Shown: positions 48,254 through 59,704 of the stretch, one piece after another
Position numbering within the stretch: position 1 is the stretch's first letter
Layout: each line of letters starts with the position of its first letter
From: Taiwanofungus camphoratus
Taxonomy: Eukaryota; Basidiomycota; Agaricomycetes; Polyporales; Taiwanofungaceae
Assembly: GCA_003999685.1 (NCBI GenBank)
Contig: CP021224.1
Span: forward strand, 496,001-560,000
DNA: 64,000 bases
Reading direction: 5' to 3'
Notes under the pieces: model-generated
Databases searched by the model: none
What the model was told of the DNA's origin: nothing
What the model saw: only the letters and a program-made list of their open reading frames with translations
Position numbers and translations under genes: made by a program

Positions 48254-49946
48254 ATGGCTGACGCGTTATCCTCTAGTTTCGTGCCCTCGAAGATCCCCAG
48301 GAAAAGGCGTCTACAGACGCTCGCCGTGGCCATATGGTCGACAGTCATCGTATGGTGTACCTTTGCGTTCCTGCTCCTACTGTCAGTACTTTCTTTCTTG
48401 CAACACCAAAACTTAACGTTGAAACTCGGCTATCTGCTGTAGCTCCTTTCCCCCGCTATGGCCGCTGCTTGCCGCGTACATGTTCTGGATACTGTGCGTA
48501 AACCAGAGCCCGGAGCAGGGAGGGCGACTGAGCCCTTGGTTCCGTTCCGCACGGTTCTGGAGGTATTTTGCTGACTATTACCCTGCGTCGTGAGTATCAA
48601 CTTGTTGTGGCACTCGCTTTCTGATCGTGACCTTATGATCGTCACGGACCAGTATGCTCAAGGTGAGCTGCGAAGCGTACATTGTGTTGAGCGGGAAGTG
48701 TAACTGTCTGGCGGAAATATCGGTATGTGTAGACGTGTGACCTACCTGCAGACCGACCGTATGTATTTGGATATCATCCACATGGCGAGTTTTCCTTCCT
48801 GCTTTGTGCTCGTAGGAGGATTAACAACGGGGACTGCTGCAGGCATCATCGGCATGTGTGTATACAATCTTTTCTCATCAAAGAAAGGAGACGATGCCTT
48901 ATACCCACATTCACAGGGGCGCCGTCTGCACATTCGCAACCGAGAGCACCGGGTTTTCGCATTATTTCCCCGGCATCGTGCCGCACCTGCTAACACTATC
49001 GTCGAATTTCCGTGTGCCGTTCTACCGAGACATCATGCTTGCGATGGGCATCTGCTCCGTCAGCAAGAGCTCGTGTAACAATATCCTCAAGGGCGGGCCT
49101 GGGCAGGCCATCACCATTGTCGTTGGCGGGGCTGCAGAGAGCCTGAGTGCCCGTCCGGGCACGGCGGATCTGACGCTGCGGAAGAGGTGGGCAGCGTCGT
49201 GCAGCGTGAGCAGCTAATACAGTGCTGACAATATCGCTAGATTGGGGTTCATCAAGGTCGCAATCCAGCACGGGTAGGTCCTCCCCACGCTCCTAGAGGA
49301 TCTTCCGCTGAGCGCGGCGCGTCAGAGCTGACCTCGTCCCCGTCTTTTCCTTTGGCGAGAACGACGTATGTTCACGTTGGCCGTAGTTGCGTCCCGGTAG
49401 TCTGACGTGGGTGCTACGCAGATCTACCAGCAAATGCCGAACGAGAAGGGGACGACCGTGTACAAGCTCCAAAAGAAGTTCCAGAACGTGTTCGGTTTCA
49501 CGCTCCCGCTGTTCCACGGGCGCGGGCTGCTCAATTGTGCGTCTCTTTCGCTGCATTACCACTCGCCGGTGGGTGCCAACGACGCGACCTCTGGCAGACA
49601 ACCTCGGCCTGATGCCGTATCGACGGCGTATTGTTGCAGTTAGTGAGTGCCGCGCGCGTCTGTTCCTGTATCGGTTCGGAATGCCGTCGTGCTAATTCCC
49701 CATTGCGACGCGGTGGCAGTCGGCCGCCCGATACATGTACAGAAATGCGAAAAGCCTACACTAGAAGAAGTGACACACATTCAACAGCAGTACATCGAGG
49801 AGCTGATGAGGTGCGTCGCGCTGTCCATTCGCCTTGTACGCCGGAAAAGTGTGGAAGTCACGCTGTTGATTTTGCGCAGGATCTGGAATACCTACAAGGA
49901 TGAGTTCGCGCAGACGCGGACACGAGAGCTGAGCATCATTGAGTAG
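48254..49946 (+). CDS. DGA1: Diacylglycerol O-acyltransferase type 2 (DGAT2)
   Basis: An ER and lipid-droplet enzyme making triacylglycerol from diacylglycerol and acyl-CoA. The start MADALSSSFVPSKIPRKRRL is followed by a membrane hairpin (LAVAIWSTVIVWCTFAFLLL, intron, SFPPLWPLLAAYMFWILCVN). Then RSARFWRYFADYYPASMLK, TCDLPADRPYVFGYHPHG with the DGAT2 HPHG motif, IIGMGAVCTFATESTGFSHY, FPGIVPHLLTLSSNFRVPFY, AITIVVGGAAESLSARPGTA, HGADLVPVFSFGENDIYQQM and FHGRGLLNYNLGLMPYRRRI. The end is RTRELSIIE, stop 49946. The intron splitting HPHG appears to be of the GC-AG class (48785-48842), since only that join restores the motif. An upstream ATG at 48094 could add an N-terminal exon if another intron exists; in its own frame it meets a stop near 48260. 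About nine introns. Confidence 0.9.
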
Positions 49947-50311
49947 TGTTGTGTGCGTGTGTTGATTTTTTCTATTTGTTGGCTGTTAAGCAACTACATA
50001 TACGCAACCCATTGGTGCATTGATTGTCTCGTTGATTCGACTCTTGAGATGCGATGATATACTTGCGGGACACAAAAGCGAACTGCTGTGCCATTGTAGT
50101 GCCATCTCAAAGCTTTACAGGTCCAGTGGCCCGACATGAGTGGATCGTGATCTCAAGAAAAACCAGCATTTCTACATCCCGCATACATGTCAGCATATGT
50201 GTTCACATCCAGGACACGAATCTATTCTGAGAATCTAGGCACAAGAACAGCACGTATATGCAGATCTGTAATCTCTACCGTACTGGTACCAGGCACCCGG
50301 CTGCTCGACCA
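49947..50311. other. Intergenic stretch
   Basis: 3' flanks of DGAT2 and of the converging LRR gene. Nothing else seen. Confidence 0.5.
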
Positions 50312-51218
50312 TCACATGCCCTCCTTCTCGATTTCCTCGCCGATATCCTTGGGCAGCGATTCTAACTCACGAATAGGATGTTTCGTGTCCATGGATACGA
50401 ACGAAGAGGTAGCGGAGGGTTGGAATGCAAGCCTTAATTCTGTTCGCAAGTGCCAAGTCGCCCATATGCTCAAAGTAATGGCCAAGGGGTCACGACTAGC
50501 GGCATCATCCCACCACATATTTATCCTCAGATGGGGGATAGCAGCGAGATCAGCGCTTTCTGTGCAGAGTATCAAACCCATTGACAAATCGCCGAAACGA
50601 ACATGCAGGAACTCACGACTTGTTCATTTAGAGAGGTCTCGGGCAGCACAATCCCAATATGAATGATAAGATGAGTCAACTCCGATGTGCCACGCAGTAA
50701 GTCCAGAAGAGCATTAGGCTGGAGGGATACAGTATCGAATTCCAGACACATCTCTAGGCGGGAGGGGCGAGTGTCGGATAAGACGGCGGTGAACTCGTAG
50801 TATTCGGACTGTCGAGGTCCAAATGGTGAATCTTACAGGCCAGGCCGAGCGTATAGACGATGTTGGCCCTTGACTTGACGTACTCCAGGTCAGCCCAAGA
50901 ACAATGAAGTTGAGATTCTCGATTTGATTGATGAAGTTGCTCTTGAACCTCAGGCTCCATCCAGCTATACGTGTTCTCGAGATCAGTTGGTATTTTCAAC
51001 TTGCGTAGATTGGGAAATGCATAGAGCAAATCGTCCACGTTTTCCATGTAAGACTCCCATAATGTAAGTGTGTGCAGATGAGGGTATTGGACGGTTCTAT
51101 GCGTGATCTCTGATTCGAAAAGCTCTAACTCTTGAAGACTAGAACTGGAATTTGCGAGGTGTGGGAGGATGTCCTCGAGGTGTCTCAGCATTGTTGACCA
51201 ACTATTCTTCAGCCACAC
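50312..51218 (-). CDS. LRR protein, F-box/LRR type, C-terminal part; possibly decayed
   Basis: The minus-strand frames encode a leucine-rich repeat protein like the numerous F-box/LRR proteins of Agaricomycetes. Seen are LEDILPHLANSSSSLQELEL, YPHLHTLTLWESYMENVDDL and AFPNLRKLKIPTDLENTYSW, then after a frame change LEMCLEFDTVSLQPNALLDL and TSELTHLIIHIGIVLPETSL, and finally a non-repeat tail AAIPHLRINMWWDDAASRDP ending EEIEKEGM at 50312. The join near 50,800-50,830 needs either a 28-bp intron (gtaaga...cag), shorter than any other here, or a frameshift. No F-box is visible upstream; the frame before 51218 is closed by a stop. So this is either a gene with unseen 5' exons or a truncated pseudogene. 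No partner or substrate can be named. Confidence 0.55.
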
Positions 51219-52385
51219 GCAAACTCGACTGGAAGTCCCTCAACATGGCAGCAGATGTTTTGTAATCCACGCCTACGATGAACAATTCTTTAATAAATTT
51301 GAGCATAGGGAGTAAAAATAAAAGACTCGAATCCAGTCCCAATATGTACTCGATCATGCCTCATCCTGATGGGTGAAATGAAAGAATGAGTCATCACCAA
51401 AAAGCTTGGACATACCGGTGATGGTCAACGCTCAGTGGCCACGCCCTAGGTCATTATGAGATTTTGGTCGAACTCATGCATGGAAAATCAATTCCTGGAG
51501 CTTGTCTTATTGCCTCTTGAACTCTTCCTTCTAAGAAGACCCTGCCAGATGGATAAGTGCTGAAGGGTCTCCTCATCAAAACATTTTCAGTAAGAGCGAT
51601 AGGTGTCAGAGATCGTATAAGCGTTCTGCAAAGGCTAGTCGTGAGTGCATTGAATAATGAGACTGAGGAAAGTTGATCTCACAGCCAGCAATGCAAATAT
51701 ATAATGCCATCTGTGCAAGATGAGATTATTCATCAACATGAACCAAATGTACATGGATCAGGATGTATTCATTTCCTAGAAGATGATGTCGTCGTCACGG
51801 CAAGGAGGGCCCCTTCACGGAGGGATGTTGATACCTGAGTCGTGATGTTTCGAAAATAATCCCGAAACATCACGACTCAGGAATGAACATCCTATGATGT
51901 ATATGACCATTGCTCACTGCCTGAATATTGTGAGTCTGGGCTGACAACTGTGCCACGTACTCTTCAACTTCACCAGTGGCGATGATGAATCGATCGATAG
52001 CTACTTGCAGAGCCCTTGAGATAGAAGTAGGAGCTTTAAAGAGTCCCCGAAATTTTCCAAAAGGACGCTATCGTTGTGTAAGATTCGCTGTACACAATAT
52101 CTGTTCAGAGACTGTTCATTTAAAAAGATGTTGGGGCGACAGTCGGACCTGCGTTTCGGACGTCTCAGATACGGACAAAGATGCGACAGAACAGGTTCAA
52201 CAAGGCTGAATGCACAAAAAATAAGTACATAGTACGCTTTGTACGCATGGGCTGATAGTAGGCGCTTGACACCCTGCATCGTGTGTGCTGTGAGTAGTAG
52301 TTGTTGCTTGTCCTGTTCGTCAAGTCACCAGCTCATACCGTTATTTGAGTCATCCTCTTCATCTCGAACCCTACTTCGACAGAAA
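51219..52385. other. Intergenic stretch with one hairpin repeat
   Basis: No gene seen apart from the 5' leader of the BTB gene. It contains a near-perfect hairpin (51823-51892), described separately. Confidence 0.5.
51823..51892. repeat. Hairpin (inverted repeat), 30-nt arms
   Basis: CCTGAGTCGTGATGTTTCG (51834-51852) is perfectly inverted at 51863-51881 around a 10-base loop; with the outer bases GGATGTT/AACATCC the arms reach 30 nt with two mismatches. A short MITE-like element or palindrome is possible. A degenerate second copy lies at the end of the BTB gene. Confidence 0.75.
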
Positions 52386-54056
52386 ATGGCAGAAGCTTCA
52401 ATGCAGTCTATCCCAAGGGCCCAGCTCTCTTTCGGAAACCATCCCTTCAATAAGCCGAACGCTGACGTGATCCTTGCGTCGTCAGACCATATCATCTTTC
52501 GAGTACATCGAACTATTCTATGCGAGGCGTCTTCTGTGTTTGAAGGCATGTTCCTGTTGCCTCAGCCTGCGAGAGTAGGTCAGTCGCACCACCTCACCGA
52601 TGCAATAGCCAACGAGTTGGATGGTCTCCCTGTCATCCGGGTTTCGGAGAACAGTCAAACTTTGGAGAACCTGCTCAGGCTTCTTTATCCCATCTCAGAC
52701 CCTATCCTGACCGATCTTAGCGACGTCCAAGCCACACTTGACGCAGCAGTCAAGTACGAGATGGATGAAGCAAAAGGAATATTGAAGAGCCAGCTGCATG
52801 GATTTGTCTCTATTGCACCTCTTGTGGTATATACGGTTGCGTGCCGTCACATGTTCGAGGATATCGCTTTACAGGCAGCCAAGGCCATATTCTCACAGGA
52901 TCTTGTTGCTCAATATGTGCCAGAGTTGGCTACTATAACGGCAGGTGCCTATCTTCGACTCTTGCAGTACTGTCAGGCACAGTGGAACGGAAAAGTGGAC
53001 ACCACATTTGTCTTCTGCAGCCCCCCTTCAAAGGCTTCTATACTGAACGGACCGGGAATGGCATTCTCGCCAGCTACCTGTGATATTTTCAATTTTTCCG
53101 ATGCGGACATCATACTACGCACTTCAGATCATATCCTTTTTCGCATTCACAAAGTCATTGTGGACCTCGCGTCTCCAGACCTCACACTGCAGAAACTTCC
53201 TCACATCAGTGATGGCAGCCAATGGTCTGCTGAAGAGAGCCAGGGACACCTCCCAGTGATGCAGCTGGAAGAAAACAGCCATACATTATCCATTCTTTTG
53301 CAGATTCTCTATCCCCACTCTGATCCCGAGCTCACTGACTTGGAGGACATTCTCTTGTTGCTGTCTGCAGCAGAGAGGTATAATATGAAGAAAACAATGC
53401 AACTTTTGATGACGAAACTAATGGCCACTGAAATCGAACCTTTGCGGATGTATTATATAGCAGTTCGCCTCAATCTCAGTACGCACGCTGCTGAAGCTGC
53501 CAAGCGCACTCTTCAGCTACACGGTGACAAGCTGAGCATGTACTACCCAGAAGCAGAGGGTGTCTCCGCCAAGGCTTATTTTCGTCTTTTGCGATACCAC
53601 GAGGAATGTCGAAAACGCGCATGTCTATTAACCTACAACTACAAACGGATGTTATATCCTTGGACTTCGAGATTTCATGAGAAGTGCCCACGACAGCGCC
53701 TCACACATTTTGCGGATGCCCGGTATTCGCTGACATGCTGGTATAACTCGTACATCGACATATTCAGGGAGCTACTTGAGACAGGGCAGTCTTATCTCTC
53801 TATGGCTACAGCAATTGCCACACTCGAGGCGACAGTCAAGGCTTGCCATGTGAAGGCGCCTTGTGCCTTTTGTTATTCCCCGGAAGGAACCTTGTTGCTC
53901 ATGGAATTCAGTCAGTTCTTTGCAGAGGAAGTGAAGCGAGTCGTCTATGAGGTCAGTATTAGCAATTTCAGCAGGAACTCGATGTCTGACACAGGAGTTC
54001 TGCTTTGTTCATAGGTTGCATTGGATCTAAGTGATGCAAAGGATGCTTGTGCTTGA
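52386..54056 (+). CDS. Double BTB/POZ domain protein 1
   Basis: A protein with two BTB domains in a row and no other known domain; such proteins are common and uncharacterised in Agaricomycetes. ATG at 52386 starts MAEASMQSIPRAQLSFGNHP. The first BTB (about residues 26-150) has ADVILASSDHIIFRVHRTIL and LCEASSVFEGMF, and GLPVIRVSENSQTLENLLRL, then LLYPISDPILTDLSDVQATL. The second (about residues 235-370) has DADIILRTSDHILFRIHKVI, VMQLEENSHTLSILLQILYP and LTDLEDILLLLSAAERYNMK. A tail of about 130 residues follows. The large exon ends at YE, and an intron (53951-54014, GTCAGT...ATAG) joins it to VALDLSDAKDACA with the stop at 54054-54056. It is paralogous to the next gene. BTB pairs may dimerise and may bridge to cullin-3, but no cullin-binding evidence is visible. 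Confidence 0.85.
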
Positions 54057-54103
54057 GTGTAGATGTTTATGGTCTAAGACCCGTAACATCACGACTCAGG
54101 CAT
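54051..54103. repeat. Degenerate copy of the 51.8-kb hairpin, overlapping the BTB stop codon
   Basis: The right arm AACATCACGACTCAGG (54086-54101) is identical to that of the hairpin at 51823-51892. The left arm CTTGAGTGTAGATGTTT (from 54052) is a diverged form and includes the TGA stop of the BTB gene. Confidence 0.55.
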
Positions 54104-55078
54104 AAGCTTTGCCATCTAGAACAGTGTTTTCATCGTGGACGTGACACAGCCATGCTCGCTTTTGGTATCCTGGTCTTGCTTTTGTACTTGAATGACCACA
54201 TGTATGTGGCTCAGGTTTCTGGGTTGTTCATTTCATTGTCCTATTACTTCATGTGGTTTCCAGGGTTTGTTTCCTTCATTCATTGGCTCACAGTCCAGAT
54301 GTAAAGTTCTTATATCATGTGCCACGCTTGTGATCTTGTTCTTCATACCGCCATCGGTCTCGCAGTGCGTTCTGGATAACTTACTGCTGCTCATTACCTA
54401 AATTGTTCCGCTATTTTAATGACTATCGCTTACAGCGCCGGATTTCTCCTTGAATAGTGCTGCCTCAGAGCTGATTTGATGCTACGGTGAGGGCAGTCCG
54501 TGAGACTAAAGGTATGGCGATCCTTAGTTGAATGTTATGACTCGAACTGTGACACAATCTAATCTGAAGCTCATGGACACGATGAATGCTATTTCGCCCC
54601 TTCCGCGTGCATTGTGTAAGGTGTTATGTCCTGCTGTGTAAGATAGAGCGGTTTCAGACGGGGGGGATCAGTATCCGAGCGGGTTCATCGTAAGCACCGT
54701 GAGTACCGCACATTGAGGGTTACCACGAACGTTTCAGTACGAGCGTCGGTATTTTGGCAGATACACTTGACACTTGGTGGACTTGCTTCACTCGGATAGT
54801 AGATGCCTCGATGATCGGCAGAACGTGCTAAGTTCAGCTGTCCCTGCGTGCAGCTTCACCTAGGCCTGCGTTCTGTTCCTCGGCGATGCTCCGGAAACAT
54901 GGCAGCTGGTAAGACGTTGACATGATGCGTGTTGATACGTTACTGATGCACATAGCACCGACCTGGAAGTGGCGTGGCTTTGCGTGTTCACACCCTGCCT
55001 GCTGTGGACCAAGAGTCCCACGCAGTATATACCTCCACTACCTGCCGGCAGAAACGCCACCACCAAACCTCTTCGATT
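54104..55078. other. Intergenic stretch between the two BTB genes
   Basis: No gene seen; short hydrophobic frames near 54,150-54,400 have no support. TATATA at about 55025-55031 is a plausible TATA box, 50 bp before the next ATG. Confidence 0.5.
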
Positions 55079-56695
55079 ATGGAGTCTGTTGCACCTACGC
55101 CTACACCCTCAGATGCGCAAGCTCCTTTCGACAACATGGCCGCTAACAGCATTCTGCGTACTTCCGATTGGGTCGATTTCCACATCCATAGCGTGATCTT
55201 AGAAGAGGCATCTCCCTTTTTCAAACAATTATTCAGTATCCCGCAGCCCACTGAGCCAAACGAGAAGGAAAGAAACGACCGTGACTTTAGAGATGGTTGC
55301 CCAGTCATCCCAGTGACCGAAAATAGCAAGACAATAAACAGCCTTCTGCGCCTCTGCTATCCAATCGCTGATCCAGTGCTAGACGATCTTCAGGACGTGC
55401 GTGCTGTGCTGCAGGCAGCTAAGAAATACGAAATGGAGGAGGCGACGGTGCTGATGAAGAGTATGCTTAAATCCTTCGCTTGGCGCCACCCCTTGCGGGT
55501 TTGGGCGATCGCATGTTGCCTTAGGCTCGATGACGGGGCTCGTTTTGCTGCTACCATCATGTCGCGCAAAGAGATGACATACCACCATCTACCCCAAGAA
55601 ATGCACGAGGTATCTGCAGGCGCCTATTTCCGACTCCTCAAATTTCACCGCTTGCGTGGCAAGGTCGCAGATGGTTTTTCATTTTTCGATGCTGGCCTTG
55701 AGGATAATGGAAATCGCGAGAAGGCAATAGCAATGGACAAAGGTCCTCAGTCTCTTGAATTCTTCCAACATCCTTTCGCAGACATCATTTGTCGTTCATC
55801 TGACGGCGTGGAATTTCGCCTGCATAAAATTATATTATGCATGGCTTCCTGCGTCATTCGTGAATTGATTACGAGTGGTGTGGGTTTATCAAGAACCGAC
55901 AGACCTATTGGCCCACCAGAGCTTTCTGTGTTAGATTTACCCGAAGACAGCTCGACTTTGGAGATACTCTTCAAACTCTGCTATCCTGTGGACAGCTCAT
56001 CGGTTGTACGTGATGGTAAAGTATCCATGATGCAGGCTGTTTTGCGAGCAGCTGCGAAGTACCGGATGGGTCGGGTGGTCCAGCTCATGCGAGAGCAGTG
56101 GACGCGGATAGCCAGGAAGGAGCCTCTACAGGCTTACCTCACCGCCGCACAGTTGAAGCTGGACGATTGCGCTAAGGAAGCAGCCAGACGCATGCTCAGT
56201 CGCGATATCGACGGCGTATACGTGCCTGAGCTGGAGAGCTCGTCTGCGTATGACTATTGCCGGCTGTTGGACTACCATCGGGCATGCCGTGCGGTTGCGA
56301 CAAGCATCCTCAAACCAGAGATGTCGAGGATGGCGGGTTCACAGAATTGGTCCTGTAATGACGAGCGTCGATGTGGCAAGTCAACTCGTGCCAGAAGAAC
56401 GATGGATGATTACAGCACAAAAGCTGGCCAATCTGAGTCAACATTACCTCCAACCATAATGGATAGTCTCGCAACATTGGAAAAACGCGGAGCGTACATT
56501 ATGCCTGTCGAATCCGCTATATGTGCATTGTTGGACTGTCAGGACTGTTGCACCCAGATTGTGGCGAAATTGTCCAATTACAAGAAGCTCAAAGGTGACA
56601 TTACCGATGCGATCTCCAAGGTAAGGTGCCAAGTTAGACTGTATCACGAACTGCTTAACCGGATATGGTGACAGGTTGAGCTACAATTGGCTTGA
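55079..56695 (+). CDS. Double BTB/POZ domain protein 2
   Basis: Tandem paralogue of the preceding gene. ATG at 55079 gives MESVAPTPTPSDAQAPFDNM. First BTB (about residues 25-150): SILRTSDWVDFHIHSVILEE, ASPFFKQLFSIPQP, CPVIPVTENSKTINSLLRLC and YPIADPVLDDLQDVRAVLQA. Second BTB (about residues 230-360): ADIICRSSDGVEFRLHKIIL, LSVLDLPEDSSTLEILFKLC and AVLRAAAKYRMGRVVQLMRE. Both halves end with the same kind of helical bundle (EVSAGAYFRLLKFHR; SSAYDYCRLLDYHRA), as in the first gene. The long exon ends at AISK, and an intron from 56621 to 56674 (GTAAGG...GACAG) gives the end VELQLA with the stop at 56693-56695, matching the intron position of the paralogue. The function is unknown; the TATA element lies 50 bp upstream. 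Confidence 0.85.
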
Positions 56696-57747
56696 ACCTG
56701 GGATTTATTTGATTTGGTTCATCTGGACTGCGATAAGGAGCATTGAAATCTCGAACACTTGAGGCCAAATTGCGCATTGTACATTCAGCGTGCAATATTT
56801 TTTTCCAAGTTTTGTCACCAGTCTATAGCAGGTAGAGTCTTCTACATACTGTACTGATACGACCGTAGGTTCGGTCACATGTAACAAGGCCTCCGAATTT
56901 GCCCCTGATCACGGTCATGCTATGAACTAGCCTCAATCAGAGGCCAGAGCTAAAAGCACATTTTGCTCCTCAAGATTTGTGTCAAGGCCTTGCAGGATGT
57001 GAACGTGATCGTGACGCGGGGCATTTGCACGCGAAGTACAGTAGATAGCACTGGGACACCTCAGTCGTCTACCACGAGCACGGCACGACTGAGGTCCTTT
57101 TTATACGATACAGAACCCAACGAGCTGATAGAAGTAATATGTAGTCTTACAACTGTAACAGGTATGGCATAGCAATCGAGTTGTCTACCACAAGCACCGC
57201 GCGACTGAGTCTTACAGATGCATGTACCGGGCCTATGAGTGTGCCGTTTGTCTCCAATGGTTCTGCTCATGACAAACAAGGATTTCTGCAGAAAAAGCAT
57301 GCGGAGACATCGAAAGAGGTACTATGTATCATAAATGTTTCATGGTTTAATGATGTATGAAATCTGAGGCAAGAATGTTGTTGAAGGGCTGAGCTCTTCA
57401 CGTTGTCTCCGCAAGTCTACATAGCCAGCCTTCCTCAAAATCGTTTCAGGATGTGTAGTCTACATGCGCAAGGACCGACTCTCGGTATTTAGTGCAAATG
57501 GTATTGTTAGTAATAGTACATGCGATGATTCTAGAGGCAAGATCAAGACCACCCAATGCTGTAAACACGGAGAAAGAGCAGCCACGACGGACACCACGCA
57601 GAAGAAACGGTATCTAGTAGCGAGACAATAAGTGATACGAATCGAAAGCAACGTGCTAATACATATATACAAAAGTGATTAGGCGGCTTGACGATGCGTA
57701 AGTGGCATATACGGCTAGAACTGAGGCAGAGGGGGACGGGGAACGGT
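56696..57747. other. Intergenic stretch with two related hairpin-like repeats
   Basis: ACCTCAGTCGT (57058-57068) is inverted at 57085-57095. A related segment at 57177-57209 shares GTCTACCAC, AGCAC and CGACTGAG with it. No gene is seen; this is the 3' flank of both BTB2 and ERG13. Confidence 0.5.
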
Positions 57748-59615
57748 CTATGCCTTGGGCTTACGGCCGTACTTCCGTCTGTACTTGCCATCGATGCTTT
57801 CAAGGTAGAACCCTCCCGGCCAGATGTTGTCGAGGGAGCCCTCAGGGGTATACGAGCCGGCGTTGTGGTTCTTCTCGCGCAGCTACAAGGGGCAGAGCCG
57901 GAGCTGTCAGCAACCCCATCCACATGTAACGAGCACGAGGACACTAACATGCAGCGCATCAACGTATTCCTGGCACGGCACCACCTGCATGCTCGTGAGG
58001 CGCTGGACGAGGTCCATCTTCTCCTTGATCTCCGTCGTGTCGCCCCTGACGCGGATCGTGAAGAAGCTGCTCGCAAGCCCGCTGCCAAAAGCGAACATGC
58101 TGATGCGCTTCCCGCGCAGCTCCGCGGGCTCGACGCTCGCGAGGAGCGACGCGAGGCCGCCGTACAGCGACGCAGTGTACATGTTGCCACAGCGCCGCGC
58201 GCACTTCATCGATTTCTCGACGGTCGTCTCAAACTCGGACTTGGCGACGGCCATGAACGCCTTCTCAAGCGTCTTATCCGTCAGCGACTCCTTGTATGGC
58301 TGCGCGAGGATGGCCTCGGGGTTTGGGACGGATGTGTATTTCGGTGATTTGGGGTTCGCCATGAAGTCATTGTAGACCTGAAGGCGAAGGCGTGAGCATT
58401 TCACACGGCATAGGAACGAATGGCAGACATACGAGACGGGCATGGGCCTTCTGGACCATCTTGCCGTATGGACTGTGGAACACAGGATAGTCGACATCTT
58501 CGAGTGAGAATGCAGCAAGCGACGATGCGTCACTGTTGCCGTTCAAGCCCGCGATCTTCTTCGCCTTGGCATGTTTCCGGCGGAAGGCGGTGTATGATGC
58601 ATCGATAGCGGACACGTAGGTGGTGATAGAGAGTGGGCCGTCGACTTCGGGGTATTCGGAGTCGAGCTTCGGCTTGTAGAAGTCGTAGGTGTTAACCATG
58701 TGCGAGCCATGGATGGCTAGAAGAGTCAAGAGTACCAGTCAGCACAACTCGATGGTACGAAGCGGAGGAAGTCAGTCTAAATGGAAAACACCGAAGAGTG
58801 AAAGACGCCGAAGGGTTTCCATCTCCGCTAGACCCGCCTTAGCAGCAACGACGACAGATGGAACGGTGCAGCCCGCAGCTATGTGATACGTTTCGAAGAG
58901 GTACTCACGCTCAAACGCCAGAGGCGCGTTGGGGCCGATCAGCATTGCACAGGCACCAGCGCCACCGGTGGGCCGCCCGGTACCCTCGGCGTAGATGGCA
59001 ATGTCGCCCGCAACGACAATAGCATTGCGGCCGTCCCATGACGAAGACTCGACCCAGTTGATGGCGTTGAAGAGTGACGCGGTAGAGCCGTAGCAGGCGT
59101 TCTTCGAGTCGACGCCCTCGATATCTGTGTTGCCTGCGTCGGCGAACAAGTCCATAAGGACAGTCTTCGTCGCCTTAGACTTGTCGATGATGGTCTCAGT
59201 GCCAACGTCGATACGGCCGATCGACCTCGGATCGATGTCGTACTTCTCGAGCAGGTTAGCGACGGCTGAACATGACGTGAGTGACTTGGAAACGATTCCG
59301 GTGGGTTTGAACAATACACACCGGTCAAGGCGAACGAGTTGATGTCTTCGCGGTCATCACAGCAGGCCATGAATTTCTGGCCAAGACCGATGGTGTATTT
59401 GCCCTTTGCGACACCGTCGAACTCCTCGAGCTCCTCCTCGGAAATGCACTGTTCGTCATGAGCCTCAGAGAAAGCCCCTCACGCGCGGCGTAATGCTCAA
59501 CACGTACCCTGCGAGGGAAATACATCTCCATGGCAAGGATTCCAACGTCTTTGGGACGCAGGGGCGCCTCGATGTCGCTGTGCACGCGAGCAGAGCCGTT
59601 GAGAGGGATGGTCAT
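57748..59615 (-). CDS. ERG13: Hydroxymethylglutaryl-CoA synthase (HMG-CoA synthase)
   Basis: The cytosolic enzyme joining acetyl-CoA and acetoacetyl-CoA to HMG-CoA at the start of the mevalonate and ergosterol pathway. ATG at 59615 starts [20 protein letters not shown], then [37 protein letters not shown] and [18 protein letters not shown]. The catalytic Cys is in [20 protein letters not shown], preceded by [20 protein letters not shown]. The catalytic His is in [18 protein letters not shown], and [20 protein letters not shown] and [20 protein letters not shown] follow. The end is [20 protein letters not shown] and KPKA, stop at 57748. Five introns are seen, one of about 190 bp near 58,713-58,905, unusually long for this window. 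About 475 residues, the normal length. A TATA box lies 85 bp upstream, and a CCAAT box near 59,800. Confidence 0.95.
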
Positions 59616-59697
59616 GATGATTGATGTGTATAAAATGACAGGTGGTGCGAACGAGGGCGTTTGGAGAAGGAAGGAAGGAAAGGGACGATTATCACAG

Positions 59698-59704
59698 TTA
59701 TATA
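59698..59704 (-). promoter_or_regulatory. TATA box of ERG13
   Basis: TATATAA on the minus strand about 85 bp upstream of the ERG13 ATG. Confidence 0.45.
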
